Shown here in pieces: positions 1-8,144 of a DNA stretch of 64,000 bases. The DNA lies in the NCBI GenBank assembly GCA_964526785.1, contig CAZGMJ010000007.1:1-64000 (forward strand), read 5' to 3'. This stretch comes from CAZGMJ01 sp964526785 (GTDB lineage: Bacteria > Planctomycetota > Phycisphaerae > Sedimentisphaerales > Anaerobacaceae). The notes beneath the pieces were generated by a model. It was not told where the DNA came from, did not search any database, and saw only the letters and a program-made list of their open reading frames with translations. Made by a program: the position numbers and the translations under genes. The stretch's first letter is position 1, and each line of letters begins with the position of its first letter.

Positions 1-673
1 GGTTGCGTTTGTTGGGCGGCAGGAGCAGGCTGAGGTCCTCCTTTTCGGCGTACGTACGCTGGTCATCATCGGTTGGGTGTATTTTGCCTATATTCGCATC
101 GGGTTTGTTTTGCGCATTTTGCATATCTGCAAAGGCGTGGGGGTCGCGAGACGCGGACCGGGCCGGTTCCAAGTGCGATTGTTGGGTGGCTTTCTCTTTG
201 GCTGCGTTGCGGCGGGCGGTCTGGAGGCGGTTTAGTTCGCGGAGGGATTTGTGGAGGCTGTTTTCGATGCGGCGTTCGTAGAGGACGAGGCGGTCGAGGA
301 TGCGGTCGTTGCGACAGTCCCAGATGGCGGCGCGGCCGAGGGCGAGATCGTCCGATGCGAGGTCTTTGCTGGCGAGGATGGCGTCGAGGGCTTCGGTCTG
401 GATGCGGGCAGCGCGGTCGAGCCGCCAGGAGAGGCTGATGATGCGTTCGGCGAGCATGGTTTCGGTGTGGCCGGATGGGGCGAGTTCGGCGAGCATCTGC
501 TCGCGGTGGGCGTCGTACTGCTCCTGATTTTCGGTGCTCAGGACGATGTGCTGGGCGGTCAGGCCGTGTTTGGTGGCGTTTCGGGCGGATTTGGCCTTGC
601 CTTCGGGGGTTTTCGGGCCGGTGGATTTGGTTGCGTTTCTTCTGTTTGCTTCGATCTGGGCGGCTGTGGCCAT
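1..673 (-). CDS. Planctomycete hypothetical protein, 3' end cut by window edge
   Basis: The reading frame is open from the ATG at 673 to base 1, giving 224 residues without a stop. The ATG follows GGAG by 7 nt. The start reads MATAAQIEANRRNATKSTGP and continues with KTPEGKAKSARNATKHGL. This opening is typical of a basic hypothetical protein family that is abundant and often multicopy in Planctomycetota. The middle is charged and helix-rich (for example LDRLVLYERRIENSLHKSL) and probably forms a coiled coil. The end is low in complexity and rich in Gln, Asn and Lys. No catalytic motif is visible and the function is unknown. Other frames through this stretch (66-686 minus, 251-688 plus) are shadows with Arg/Pro- or Gly/Phe-rich translations. 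Confidence 0.8.
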   Translation of the reverse strand, partial: MATAAQIEANRRNATKSTGPKTPEGKAKSARNATKHGLTAQHIVLSTENQEQYDAHREQMLAELAPSGHTETMLAERIISLSWRLDRAARIQTEALDAILASKDLASDDLALGRAAIWDCRNDRILDRLVLYERRIENSLHKSLRELNRLQTARRNAAKEKATQQSHLEPARSASRDPHAFADMQNAQNKPDANIGKIHPTDDDQRTYAEKEDLSLLLPPNKRN

Positions 674-898
674 ACTGAATCTCCATAAAGAAGGCGTTTT
701 CGGGACAAAATGCGCAAGATGCAGACGGAAATGTTCAAAAGGGCGACGTTCTATGGCATGGTTGGCGTCCTCCACTAAGGTGGCTGTCTCACTCGTTATA
801 TGTTAGATATATAGTAGACGAACGGCGGGCGTGAAATGTTCGGAGAAAATCGGGAATTGATGCAAAAAGTTTTGGGGCTTTGTGTGACAGGATGCGGC

Positions 899-932
899 CG
901 CGGCCAGGGGCCGCGATTGGGGTGTTTTTTTT
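899..932 (+). terminator. GC hairpin followed by T run (possible terminator)
   Basis: A perfect 7-bp stem, CGCGGCC (899-905) with GGCCGCG (909-915), has a 3-nt loop. Eight T residues follow at 925-932. The 9-nt gap between stem and T run is longer than in a classic intrinsic terminator, and no plus-strand gene lies upstream. It may belong to the repeat-rich DNA instead. Confidence 0.3.
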
Positions 933-933
933 G

Positions 934-960
934 ACAGGATTGACAAGATTAGCAAGATTA
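934..960 (+). repeat. Three 9-nt tandem units (acaggattg / acaagatta / gcaagatta)
   Basis: Three consecutive diverged 9-mers, each matching RCARGATTR. The unit length is a multiple of three, so spurious ORFs translate it as a short repeat. Similar runs of ACAGGATT-like 9-mers occur, from general knowledge, between genes of many environmental bacteria; their function is unknown. Confidence 0.6.
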
Positions 961-1175
961 GAAAAGGTTGGCATGCGGGGGAAGTCGGGTCGGCCATGTG
1001 TTGGGCGTGCGCGATGCCGTTTCGACGCAAGCGTCTGCACGGCCCCGCTATCGCCACCACCGTGTTGCTGCGCACCACGGCTATGGCCTCCCTATACACA
1101 TGCGAGGGTGGCGACTCTGTTGCTATGGGTGATTCACAGGATGTCAGGCCGTATTGGTCGGCCGGGTGTTCGGGA

Positions 1176-1320
1176 CGGAGGGGTAATTCGCACTGCGTGG
1201 GTAAGGGCGTGTTCGTGTGGGAGATGTCTCGGCTGCACTTCGTTCCGCTCGACATGACAGTGGAGTGGATGTGGTGGCGGATGTATGGGGACCCGTCGGT
1301 TTTGTGCGGAGGATGTTGAG
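1176..1320 (+). repeat. Dispersed repeat, copy A
   Basis: Starts CGGAGGGGTAATTCGC and ends GATGTTGAG. It aligns along its whole length with copy B at 1421-1564, exactly 245 bp downstream. Its core (about 1224-1257) contains the segment CTTCGTTCCGCTCGACATGA. The two copies differ by scattered substitutions, so this is an old duplication or two members of a family. Confidence 0.8.
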
Positions 1321-1420
1321 GCCCTGAACTGATCCGGGATCGGCGTCGAGGACATGGTTCAGGGTGACAGAGTCGGGGGAGGGCATAGAAAAGGGGGTGC
1401 GGTTAGTGACAGAGTCGGGG

Positions 1421-1564
1421 CGGAGGGGTAATTCGCGCTGCGTGGGCAAGGGCGTGTTCGGGTGGCAGATGTCTCGGCTCCACTTCGTTCCGCTCGACAT
1501 GACAACGGAGTGGATATGGGGGGGGATGTGAGGGTGCCCGTCGGTTCACTGCGGGGATGTTGAG
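1421..1564 (+). repeat. Dispersed repeat, copy B
   Basis: Diverged second copy of 1176-1320, about 144 bp, with the same start, core and end. It is preceded by GACAGAGTCGGGG (1408-1420), which also occurs at 1366-1378 between the copies, so the repeated unit includes more than the 145 bp. No transposase ORF or terminal inverted repeat is visible. Confidence 0.8.
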
Positions 1565-1736
1565 ATGCTGAATCCAGCGATCCGGCATCACTATTTGGAC
1601 ACTGCGAAGACTACAATAGCAGGGCGCACACGTACTAAGCCGTGAAAGTGCAGGCGGCCGCGACTGACCCCAGAGAAGCGAAGGACCGGACATCGCAGCC
1701 GGCCAGTCGCTCACAGCCATCCTCGTGCGTTCGCCG

Positions 1737-3095
1737 TCAACGCAATGCCGCCGGCCGCGCGTTTGCGTACTTGTTCAGAGCCTGCTGCAGCATTGAGCGA
1801 GCCTGCTGAGCCTTCCTGTCGAGAGCCCCGCCGGCGAGGTTCTTTTTCTCGAGTACATCTTCCTGAATGTCGTAGAACTCGCCGTTGCGATAGAGTTTGT
1901 AGCGCTGATTGCGAGCGAACTGTCTGGCTCTGTCCGTCCGGCCGTTGCGCGAGTACCAGCAGTAGATCCAGTCACGAGGATTGCCCTTTTTGCCATGCAG
2001 TTGCGGCAGGAAGCTCCTTCCGTCGATCTTCAAGCGTTCCGGAACGCGAACGCCGGCAACATCACACAGCGTGGGAAGCATATCGCTGAAATCCACGAGG
2101 TCATTGCACGTCTGCGAAGCGGGAATCGTATTGGGCCAGTTCACGATTAGAGGCACGCGGGTCCCCGCATCCGTCGTCTTTCCTTTACCTCCTGCGACTT
2201 TTCGGCCATCCAGCATGGAAACCACCGGCTCGTCGGTTCCGTTGTCTCCCGTAAACAACACAATGGTATTATTCCGCAGACCGAGCTCCTCGATCTTCGC
2301 AATGAGTTTGCCCACGATCTTATCCGTGTAGCGAACCATGTCGCCAAAGTATTCGGGGTCACCTTTGTAGGTTTTCGAGCCTTCGGATTTCGGATCCCAA
2401 TCGGGCGAGTCGGGGGTCGGCGTAAACGGACAATGGGTCAGTATCATCGGGTAATAGACCAGGAAGGGCTGATCTTGTTTTCGTGTCATGAAATCACAGG
2501 CGTAGTCGCTGACCACATCAGGGCCGTACTCGCCATCGGAATAGTCTACCGGCTTTCCGTTGATCTCCAGTTTCGGATTGGAGAATCGCGTATCATGTCC
2601 TTTCGAGTCTGTCCGGCCCCTTAGATGCTGCCACAGGCATGACTCATCAAAACCAAACCGCTGCGGCGAGTCCGGCTGCTTTCCCAACTGCCACTTTCCC
2701 ACGACACAGGTGGCATAGCCTGCATCTCGCAAGAGATTGGCAAAGGTAACTTCCTGCTGACGCAATTGGCCGAATCTCGTATAATTGCGCACATTGTATA
2801 TGCCGGTCATCAACTGCACCCGCGACGGCGTACAGAGCGGTTGCGCGTAGCAATGCTCGAAACGAATCCCGTTCGCGGCCAAGCGGTCAAGAACGGGCGT
2901 CGGATAAGACGTGCCGCCGTTGGCCCCAATGCACTCATATCCGAGATCATCCGCCATGATCAGGACAATGTTCGGCTTGCCTGCGGGCTCTCGTTCTGCA
3001 GCAGCCAGTCCCCGAGAGAGCATTCCGACGGTGCCCGCAACCGCCGCTCGCAGGAAATCCCGTCTGTCGAATGCGTGTTCGCCGTTTGAATTCAT
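1737..3095 (-). CDS. Sulfatase, Cys-type, Tat-exported
   Basis: Family S1 sulfatase of 452 residues that hydrolyses sulfate esters, probably on a polysaccharide, outside the cytoplasm. The N-terminus carries a Tat signal (DRRDFLRAAVAGTVGM). NIVLIMADDLGYE supplies the first metal-binding acidic pair. The formylglycine motif is CTPSR with Cys88, preceded by AQPL and followed by VQLMTG. LFTGDNGTDEP supplies the second metal-binding Asp-Asn. Cys-type sulfatases need a maturase (FGE or anSME); none is in the window. I chose ATG 3095, which has AAAGG 10 nt upstream, over ATG 3113, which has no Shine-Dalgarno sequence. It lies downstream of a symporter, a GH95 enzyme and a broken gene with a similar Tat start, which fits a sulfated-fucan cluster. 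Length is normal for the family. The exact substrate is unknown. Confidence 0.9.
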   Translation of the reverse strand: MNSNGEHAFDRRDFLRAAVAGTVGMLSRGLAAAEREPAGKPNIVLIMADDLGYECIGANGGTSYPTPVLDRLAANGIRFEHCYAQPLCTPSRVQLMTGIYNVRNYTRFGQLRQQEVTFANLLRDAGYATCVVGKWQLGKQPDSPQRFGFDESCLWQHLRGRTDSKGHDTRFSNPKLEINGKPVDYSDGEYGPDVVSDYACDFMTRKQDQPFLVYYPMILTHCPFTPTPDSPDWDPKSEGSKTYKGDPEYFGDMVRYTDKIVGKLIAKIEELGLRNNTIVLFTGDNGTDEPVVSMLDGRKVAGGKGKTTDAGTRVPLIVNWPNTIPASQTCNDLVDFSDMLPTLCDVAGVRVPERLKIDGRSFLPQLHGKKGNPRDWIYCWYSRNGRTDRARQFARNQRYKLYRNGEFYDIQEDVLEKKNLAGGALDRKAQQARSMLQQALNKYANARPAALR

Positions 3096-3215
3096 AGCTA
3101 TCAGACCTTTCATCTATGCACATACGTACAGTTTCTATCGCACGGTGTTATTGGTTCCATTCAAGACATTCAGCGCGCGATTGGCCACGCGCGTTATGTA
3201 TTTGTTGGGCTGACC

Positions 3216-3384
3216 TTAGAGGGCCTGCTTGAGCGCCGGTTCTACAGGTCCGGCCATCCCGCCTATCTCGTCGAGCACAATCGCGGCGTGCAGCCGGGCC
3301 CATTGGTGCGGCCCCTGCAACGTCTCTGTGAGAACGGGCAACAGCGCCCGTGAACTTGAGAAAATCTCGTCGATTCATATTCAC
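3216..3384 (-). pseudogene. Remnant gene: Tat signal start joined to a HEAT-like tail by deletion and frameshift
   Basis: A GTG at 3384 (AGGAG 10 nt upstream) or ATG at 3378 opens the frame MNRRDFLKFTG, a Tat twin-arginine start. A few codons later the protein-like sequence switches frame: ALLPVLTETLQGPHQ, then WARLHAAIVLDEIGGMAG, then PVEPALKQAL and a stop at 3216-3218. That tail resembles the HEAT-type repeats found at the C-terminus of some planctomycete sulfatases. Between the two parts only a few bases remain, so most of the gene (normally more than 1 kb) is missing. The original frame continues to 3148 as a meaningless Arg-rich shadow. It sits between the symporter and the intact sulfatase, so it was probably a second sulfatase or another Tat-exported enzyme of this cluster. 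Confidence 0.65.
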
Positions 3385-3452
3385 TGTCGCAATGCTCCTG
3401 AGGATATTTTTTACTCATCGATAGACGCATATGCAGCAAGGCATTATACAGA

Positions 3453-5474
3453 TCAGCGCATGAATATGTACAGAATCACCATCAGCAGAATCAAGGCCGC
3501 CGCCATTATCCGCGGGTCGAATACGCGCGTAATCGGCGTTTCGGTCAGCACTTTGAGCGGTGGGCGCCAGCCCATCTTGTCGAGTTCTTCCTGAGTCGGC
3601 GCCGGTGTCACCAAGCTGACAAGCACGTATATTGTAATACATACTACCAGCAGTATGAGGCCCACCATCATGAACGGCATGCCAAGACCATGTGTGATAT
3701 TGCCGTAATTCGCCACCGTCCAGTTTTCCGGAAGGTCATCGGCGGCCAGAGCGGTGTTCAGCTCGTCTTGAGGAACCGAGCCGTTTGCCAGAACGACCTT
3801 GTCTGAGATCACACTTGCCGGCAGAATGCGAACAGGGGCTGCGACATACCCGTCGGCCACCATCTTTCCGGCATTGTCCCGCCCGCCCCAGTCGTTTGCC
3901 TCTATTACGGCTTTGCTCACGCGGTAGGGTATGCTGCTCCAGTCGTCGGCAACCTTCTGCGCCACATTCGGCGTGCCTAAGATCGTTTGCATTTCCGCCT
4001 TCGGGACGGCGGCCCACGGTTCCACTACTTTGTCGGCTGTGACACGTTTGGCGCGTATTGCAGGCACCACCTCGGACGCTGTGACGTTATGTGGCAGATC
4101 GGCCAGGAAATAGACAAGGCCGATGAGTACGCCCACTACAAACGTAGCCGTTGCGGCCTGTTTTGTGCCACGCTTCCAGAATGCACCGAGGACAAACACC
4201 GTGGTGATGGCCGGGGCGAACATCATTGGCACCTGGTTGATGACTACGAAGATGTTCTCGAATCGGCCGCAGAAGGGAGACCATATCATGGCCAGGACAA
4301 TGACAACACCGGCGGTAATACGACCGATCAGGACGAGCGTCGCGTCCCTGATGTTGGGCCGAAAGTGCCTGACGATGTCGTCCGCAGTCACCGTTGCGGT
4401 GCTGTTGAGGGCGGCTTCAACCGTACTCATGACGGCCGCCAGCAAACCTGCGGCGAACAGCCCCTTGAGAACGGGCGGGAGCAGCTTATCGATCATTACG
4501 ACCAGGGTCTCGTTAGCATCGCCGATATCCGACTTGAAAAGCACGTACGCCAGAACACCGGGAAACACCATGAAGAACAAGGGGAGGATCTTCAACGCTC
4601 CGGCGAACACCGCCCCCAACTGGGCGTTACGCAGATCCTTAGCGCCGAGGGTCTTTTGAACGATGGTCTGGTCCGTGCACCAATACCAGATGCCGAGGAC
4701 GTGATACCCGATCATCACGGTCAGCCATGAATACGGCGTGAGATTGCCGTTGGCATCCTTCAGCCCGTGTATCATGCTGAACTGATTCGGCTTCGTGTGG
4801 GCCTTCAGGTCGGCCAAACTGTGAATACCCATATCCCCTAGCTCTCTCAGTCCGAAGACCGTCAGCAGAATGCAGCCGCCCAGGAGCAGCACCGCCTGGA
4901 TCGTGTCTGTAACGACAACCGCTTTGAGACCTCCGAGGATGGTATAGATTGCGGTAATGACGGCGATGATGATGATCGCTGCGGTCGGGTCAATCCCGAA
5001 GAAGTATTCAAACACGGTTGCGCCGGCGTAGAGACTAACACCGATGTGAACAAGCAGAGCGGACCAGATACAGATTACGGCCAGGATCAGTCGGCAGGTC
5101 CTGTTATATCGCCGTTCGAGAAACTCGGGCAGGGTGCTTATCTTCGTACGGAGATAGAACGGCACGAAGATCAAGCCGAGGAGGATAAGGCAGAATGCCG
5201 CCATCCACTCAAAATTTCCGACGACAATCCCTTCGCCAAAGCCGGAAGCGGACAGTCCCACCAGGTGAATGGTCGAGATGTTTGCGGTGAACAGGGCCGC
5301 CCCCACCATCGGCCACGGAAGCGTCTTGCCGGCGAGGAAGAACTGCTCACTGGAGGTTCTCCTGCGGTATCCCACCGCAATACCGATTATCATGATGCCG
5401 ATCAGATAGACCCAGACGATAACCGTGTCAATCGGCTCTACGCGCGCTGCTGCGAGTAATGCTGCTGAAATCAT
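3453..5474 (-). CDS. SSS-family sodium:solute symporter
   Basis: A 673-residue inner-membrane protein of the solute:sodium symporter (SGLT-like) family, which couples sugar uptake to a sodium gradient. It has many hydrophobic helices, beginning with TVIVWVYLIGIMIIGIAVGY. Family-typical stretches include ANISTIHLVGLSASGFGEG, IYTILGGLKAVVVTDTIQ and STVEAALNSTATVTADD. A long soluble insertion of about 120 residues near the C-terminus (roughly 465-590, EVVPAIRAKRVTADK onward) precedes the last two helices, where the short bacterial members are compact. The start ATG at 5474 has AAAGGA 7 nt upstream. Its place between GH95 and sulfatase genes suggests uptake of a monosaccharide or oligosaccharide released by them, perhaps fucose. 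The substrate is inferred, not shown. Confidence 0.9.
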   Translation of the reverse strand: MISAALLAAARVEPIDTVIVWVYLIGIMIIGIAVGYRRRTSSEQFFLAGKTLPWPMVGAALFTANISTIHLVGLSASGFGEGIVVGNFEWMAAFCLILLGLIFVPFYLRTKISTLPEFLERRYNRTCRLILAVICIWSALLVHIGVSLYAGATVFEYFFGIDPTAAIIIIAVITAIYTILGGLKAVVVTDTIQAVLLLGGCILLTVFGLRELGDMGIHSLADLKAHTKPNQFSMIHGLKDANGNLTPYSWLTVMIGYHVLGIWYWCTDQTIVQKTLGAKDLRNAQLGAVFAGALKILPLFFMVFPGVLAYVLFKSDIGDANETLVVMIDKLLPPVLKGLFAAGLLAAVMSTVEAALNSTATVTADDIVRHFRPNIRDATLVLIGRITAGVVIVLAMIWSPFCGRFENIFVVINQVPMMFAPAITTVFVLGAFWKRGTKQAATATFVVGVLIGLVYFLADLPHNVTASEVVPAIRAKRVTADKVVEPWAAVPKAEMQTILGTPNVAQKVADDWSSIPYRVSKAVIEANDWGGRDNAGKMVADGYVAAPVRILPASVISDKVVLANGSVPQDELNTALAADDLPENWTVANYGNITHGLGMPFMMVGLILLVVCITIYVLVSLVTPAPTQEELDKMGWRPPLKVLTETPITRVFDPRIMAAALILLMVILYIFMR

Positions 5475-5617
5475 CAGCCGGTCCTTTCAACGGATCACAT
5501 ATACATCGGATGCCCAACCGCAGGAGGCACCAACACGTATTGGAATCTGGAACAGTCATACTTTCTTCGGGCGGGGAAACCTCGAACCCGCTGGGGCACA
5601 GACGGACCTTCCTTTCG

Positions 5618-8086
5618 TTACTTGAGCTTCATGCGCAGCGACACTGATTGCCCGCTCGGCAAATCGAGTCTGCGCTGATTCGAGCGCACCGACGGCCTTA
5701 CCTTCGCGGCGCCTTCGGTAACAGACAGTTGAGAAATCTCCCCGGGCAGTTCCAGCACAACGGCCTGGGACCTGCTCGAAGTCAACCTGACCAGAACCGC
5801 GTTCTCGTCCCACTGCAAGCTATGGATTTCGACGGCCCCACGGCACAGCACGCCTTCGATCCGGCCCGAAGGCCAGGCCGATGGCAGTGCGGGCAGGAGC
5901 TTGATTTTACCGGGATCGGAGGCGACCAGCATCTTGATGATCACGGCCGGCATGCCGCCGCTGATGTCCATATTGAAGAGCGAGCGGTGATTGTGCATGG
6001 AGGCAAGGTTGTTGAGCCAGAAGCGGTTGACCAGATGCTTGATGCAATGGTATGCGAGCTCCGCCTGGCCGAGACTGGTGGCCGCCTGGCCGAGCTGCAC
6101 GAGCCCGAACGACATGAAGCCGCCCCGCTTGTTCCGCCAGTGTTTGTCGAGCTTGTATTCGATGCTTTTCCGGAAAGCCGCCTGCAATTCAGGACTCTGC
6201 GCGATCTCCTGAGAGATACCGTCCAACAGCGGGTAGAGCTGCGAGCAGTGGCGGTGATTGTCTCTATTTGTCAGCCGGGGCGTGAGCCACTCCTTGATGA
6301 TTCCATCATCGTTGACCATGTAGTCGGGCATCTTCGTGAGCATGTCCCGCCAGGTGGGGATCCTGTCCTTGTTACGCCCGAGTTCACGTGAGGCGGCAAT
6401 CGTGTTGCGCAGCAGTTCTTTGGCCACCGCGACGTCCATGGTGGCGTTGAATGACGCCTGGGAGTTCGAGTTGCCCGGGGTATTCTCCGGCGACTGGGTC
6501 GGCGAGAAGACGAACTTGCCGTCGGGGCCCTCGTAGAGGTAGTCCTCGAAAAACACCGCGACCCTTTCCATGAATGGGAGGGCATGATTTGCGAGGAATT
6601 CACGGTCGCCGGTATAGAGGTAGTAATCGTAGAAGAAGTGGGCCGCCCAGCCTGCACCGCCGACCCACATGCCGCCGGCGAAGCGGGGGTTCAGCGCATT
6701 GTTGAATCCGTGGGTCGTCGAGCGTGACGGCAGCACGACGCCGCGAGCGCCGAACAGGTGCCTGGCGTTAATCTCCATCCACGGAACGATCGACTCGATG
6801 TAGGATGTGTAGGCCAACATGAGTTCGGGCATGTTGCCCATAAGATAGGAAGCGATAGCCGACGGGACGTTGCCATTGTGGGTGAAATCACTGGCCCAGC
6901 CGGGCACATAGGTTCCCCCCCAGATGCCCTGGAGGGTCGGCGGCAGTTCGCCGGTGCTGCAAATGATGTTGTAGCGTCCCGCGTCGAACTCTTTCTCGAC
7001 GAGTGCCCGGTTCGGCTTCTCGTAGTTCGACATTTCGAGCAATTCCTCTGTCGTGCGCTTGTGGTCGGCTCCGCCGCCGATATCGAGGCGCATCCGATTG
7101 AAGAGTTCGCCGTGAATTCTTGCGTGGTCTTTGAGGAGCGCGTCGTAATCGGCGGCAAGTCCACCCAGATTGCTCTTCATTTCATCCAGGGCCGACTTTT
7201 CCGGATCATAGAGCAGACGGATGTCGACGAAGATCATGACGTAGTCCGCTCCTTTGACAACGAGCGAGCCATCGGCCTGCGGCTCAGTCGTTCCTCCCTT
7301 TGCCAGAACGCGTGCGTAGCTCTCGAGCGCGTGGATGCTGCCCGGATAGGCTTTGGTGAAACTATTGCTGTAGGTGAGCCAAGACTCGCCTGAGGCGGCC
7401 TTGATATCGGAAACGTGTTCTTTGAAGACTGCGTCGGAGCGTTTGCTGATGTCCGAATCCGGATTGAACTGGTCGCTCGGCTCCCGCGGCTCCAGCGCGA
7501 GCCGACAGTCGAGCGCCGAAGACGGAGCGGTGAGCAGCAACACCGCTACGCCTGCATCGCGTGAGACAAACATTCGGCGTTCGAAGACGCCGCGGTCGTC
7601 CGCCCAGTGAACCGTCATCTCGCCGGTCTGGAAATCAACCGAGCGGGCATAGTCGCGGACCTCGCCCTCTGCTTCGGTGTGAATCGTGAGATCGAAGGCC
7701 GGAACGTAATAATCAGGGTACATGAAACCGTCCTGTCCCGAGAGGTCGAACTGCAGCTCACAAGCCTGCCTATAGAGTCCCCTGTGGATCAGACGTCGAA
7801 TCTCGAACAAGCGCATCGATTGATCGGGAGGCATCACCGGTGCTCCCATCGGCATAAACAGACGCTCGTGCGAGAAAATGACGCGCTCTTTCAGCGGACG
7901 GCTCAGGGCATTGATCCCGATAGTGCCGTTACCGGTAATCAGACCTTCGTCCCAGATACGTGCGGGTCGAGAACTGACGAATCCGCGCTGCGGCACCGGC
8001 AGTGATTCCGAGACTGCGGGCGAGATCAAACGCAGAGACAATACTGTGGTCAAGATCATTGTGGAAAAGAGAGCTTTTTGTTTCAT
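5618..8086 (-). CDS. GH95 family alpha-L-fucosidase-like glycosidase
   Basis: An 822-residue secreted glycoside hydrolase of family GH95 (alpha-1,2-L-fucosidase; some members are alpha-L-galactosidases). After the signal peptide (MKQKALFSTMILTTVLSLRL) comes the GH95 N-terminal beta domain with WDEGLITGNGTIGINALS. The catalytic (alpha/alpha)6 barrel follows, with FTHNGNVPSAIA, where the two Asn correspond to the pair that activates water in this family. SPTQSPEN contains the probable general acid Glu534. The C-terminal beta domain includes LLPALPSAWPSGRIEGV. The start ATG at 8086 has AGGA 8 nt upstream; a longer in-frame extension to 8173 would overlap the upstream gene's stop and is rejected. 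Neighbours are a symporter, a sulfatase and nucleotide-sugar genes. GH95 assignment is strong; linkage preference is unknown. Confidence 0.9.
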   Translation of the reverse strand: MKQKALFSTMILTTVLSLRLISPAVSESLPVPQRGFVSSRPARIWDEGLITGNGTIGINALSRPLKERVIFSHERLFMPMGAPVMPPDQSMRLFEIRRLIHRGLYRQACELQFDLSGQDGFMYPDYYVPAFDLTIHTEAEGEVRDYARSVDFQTGEMTVHWADDRGVFERRMFVSRDAGVAVLLLTAPSSALDCRLALEPREPSDQFNPDSDISKRSDAVFKEHVSDIKAASGESWLTYSNSFTKAYPGSIHALESYARVLAKGGTTEPQADGSLVVKGADYVMIFVDIRLLYDPEKSALDEMKSNLGGLAADYDALLKDHARIHGELFNRMRLDIGGGADHKRTTEELLEMSNYEKPNRALVEKEFDAGRYNIICSTGELPPTLQGIWGGTYVPGWASDFTHNGNVPSAIASYLMGNMPELMLAYTSYIESIVPWMEINARHLFGARGVVLPSRSTTHGFNNALNPRFAGGMWVGGAGWAAHFFYDYYLYTGDREFLANHALPFMERVAVFFEDYLYEGPDGKFVFSPTQSPENTPGNSNSQASFNATMDVAVAKELLRNTIAASRELGRNKDRIPTWRDMLTKMPDYMVNDDGIIKEWLTPRLTNRDNHRHCSQLYPLLDGISQEIAQSPELQAAFRKSIEYKLDKHWRNKRGGFMSFGLVQLGQAATSLGQAELAYHCIKHLVNRFWLNNLASMHNHRSLFNMDISGGMPAVIIKMLVASDPGKIKLLPALPSAWPSGRIEGVLCRGAVEIHSLQWDENAVLVRLTSSRSQAVVLELPGEISQLSVTEGAAKVRPSVRSNQRRLDLPSGQSVSLRMKLK

Positions 8087-8144
8087 GAGTTGTGTCCTAT
8101 TAATGTTGAATTTCCGTTTGTTTGCCAAGTTTGTGTTCAGACTG

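Larger units (their letters stand above)
674..1736. other. Non-coding, repeat-bearing intergenic region
   Basis: About 1.06 kb without a convincing gene. It holds an AT-rich stretch near 800-820 (a possible promoter for the gene ending at 1), a GC-rich hairpin at 899-915 followed by a T run at 925-932, a 9-nt tandem repeat at 934-960, and two diverged copies of a ~145 bp element (1176-1320 and 1421-1564). Short ORFs crossing it (803-1255 minus, 1144-1500 minus, 1403-1720 minus) translate the repeats themselves and look spurious. Confidence 0.6.

Noticed and set aside
66..686. 206-codon minus-strand ORF at the left edge
   Set aside because: Its Pro/Arg/His-rich translation is a frame-shifted shadow of the planctomycete hypothetical protein whose true frame runs from 673 off the window edge.
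803..1720. Several small minus-strand ORFs over the repeat region
   Set aside because: They translate the dispersed repeats and the 9-nt tandem run; related spurious ORFs are common in environmental genomes. No ribosome-binding sites.
5570..5617. Terminator after the GH95 gene
   Set aside because: A short GCGGG/CCCGC stem can be drawn, but there is no T run on the minus strand and the loop is long; not supported.
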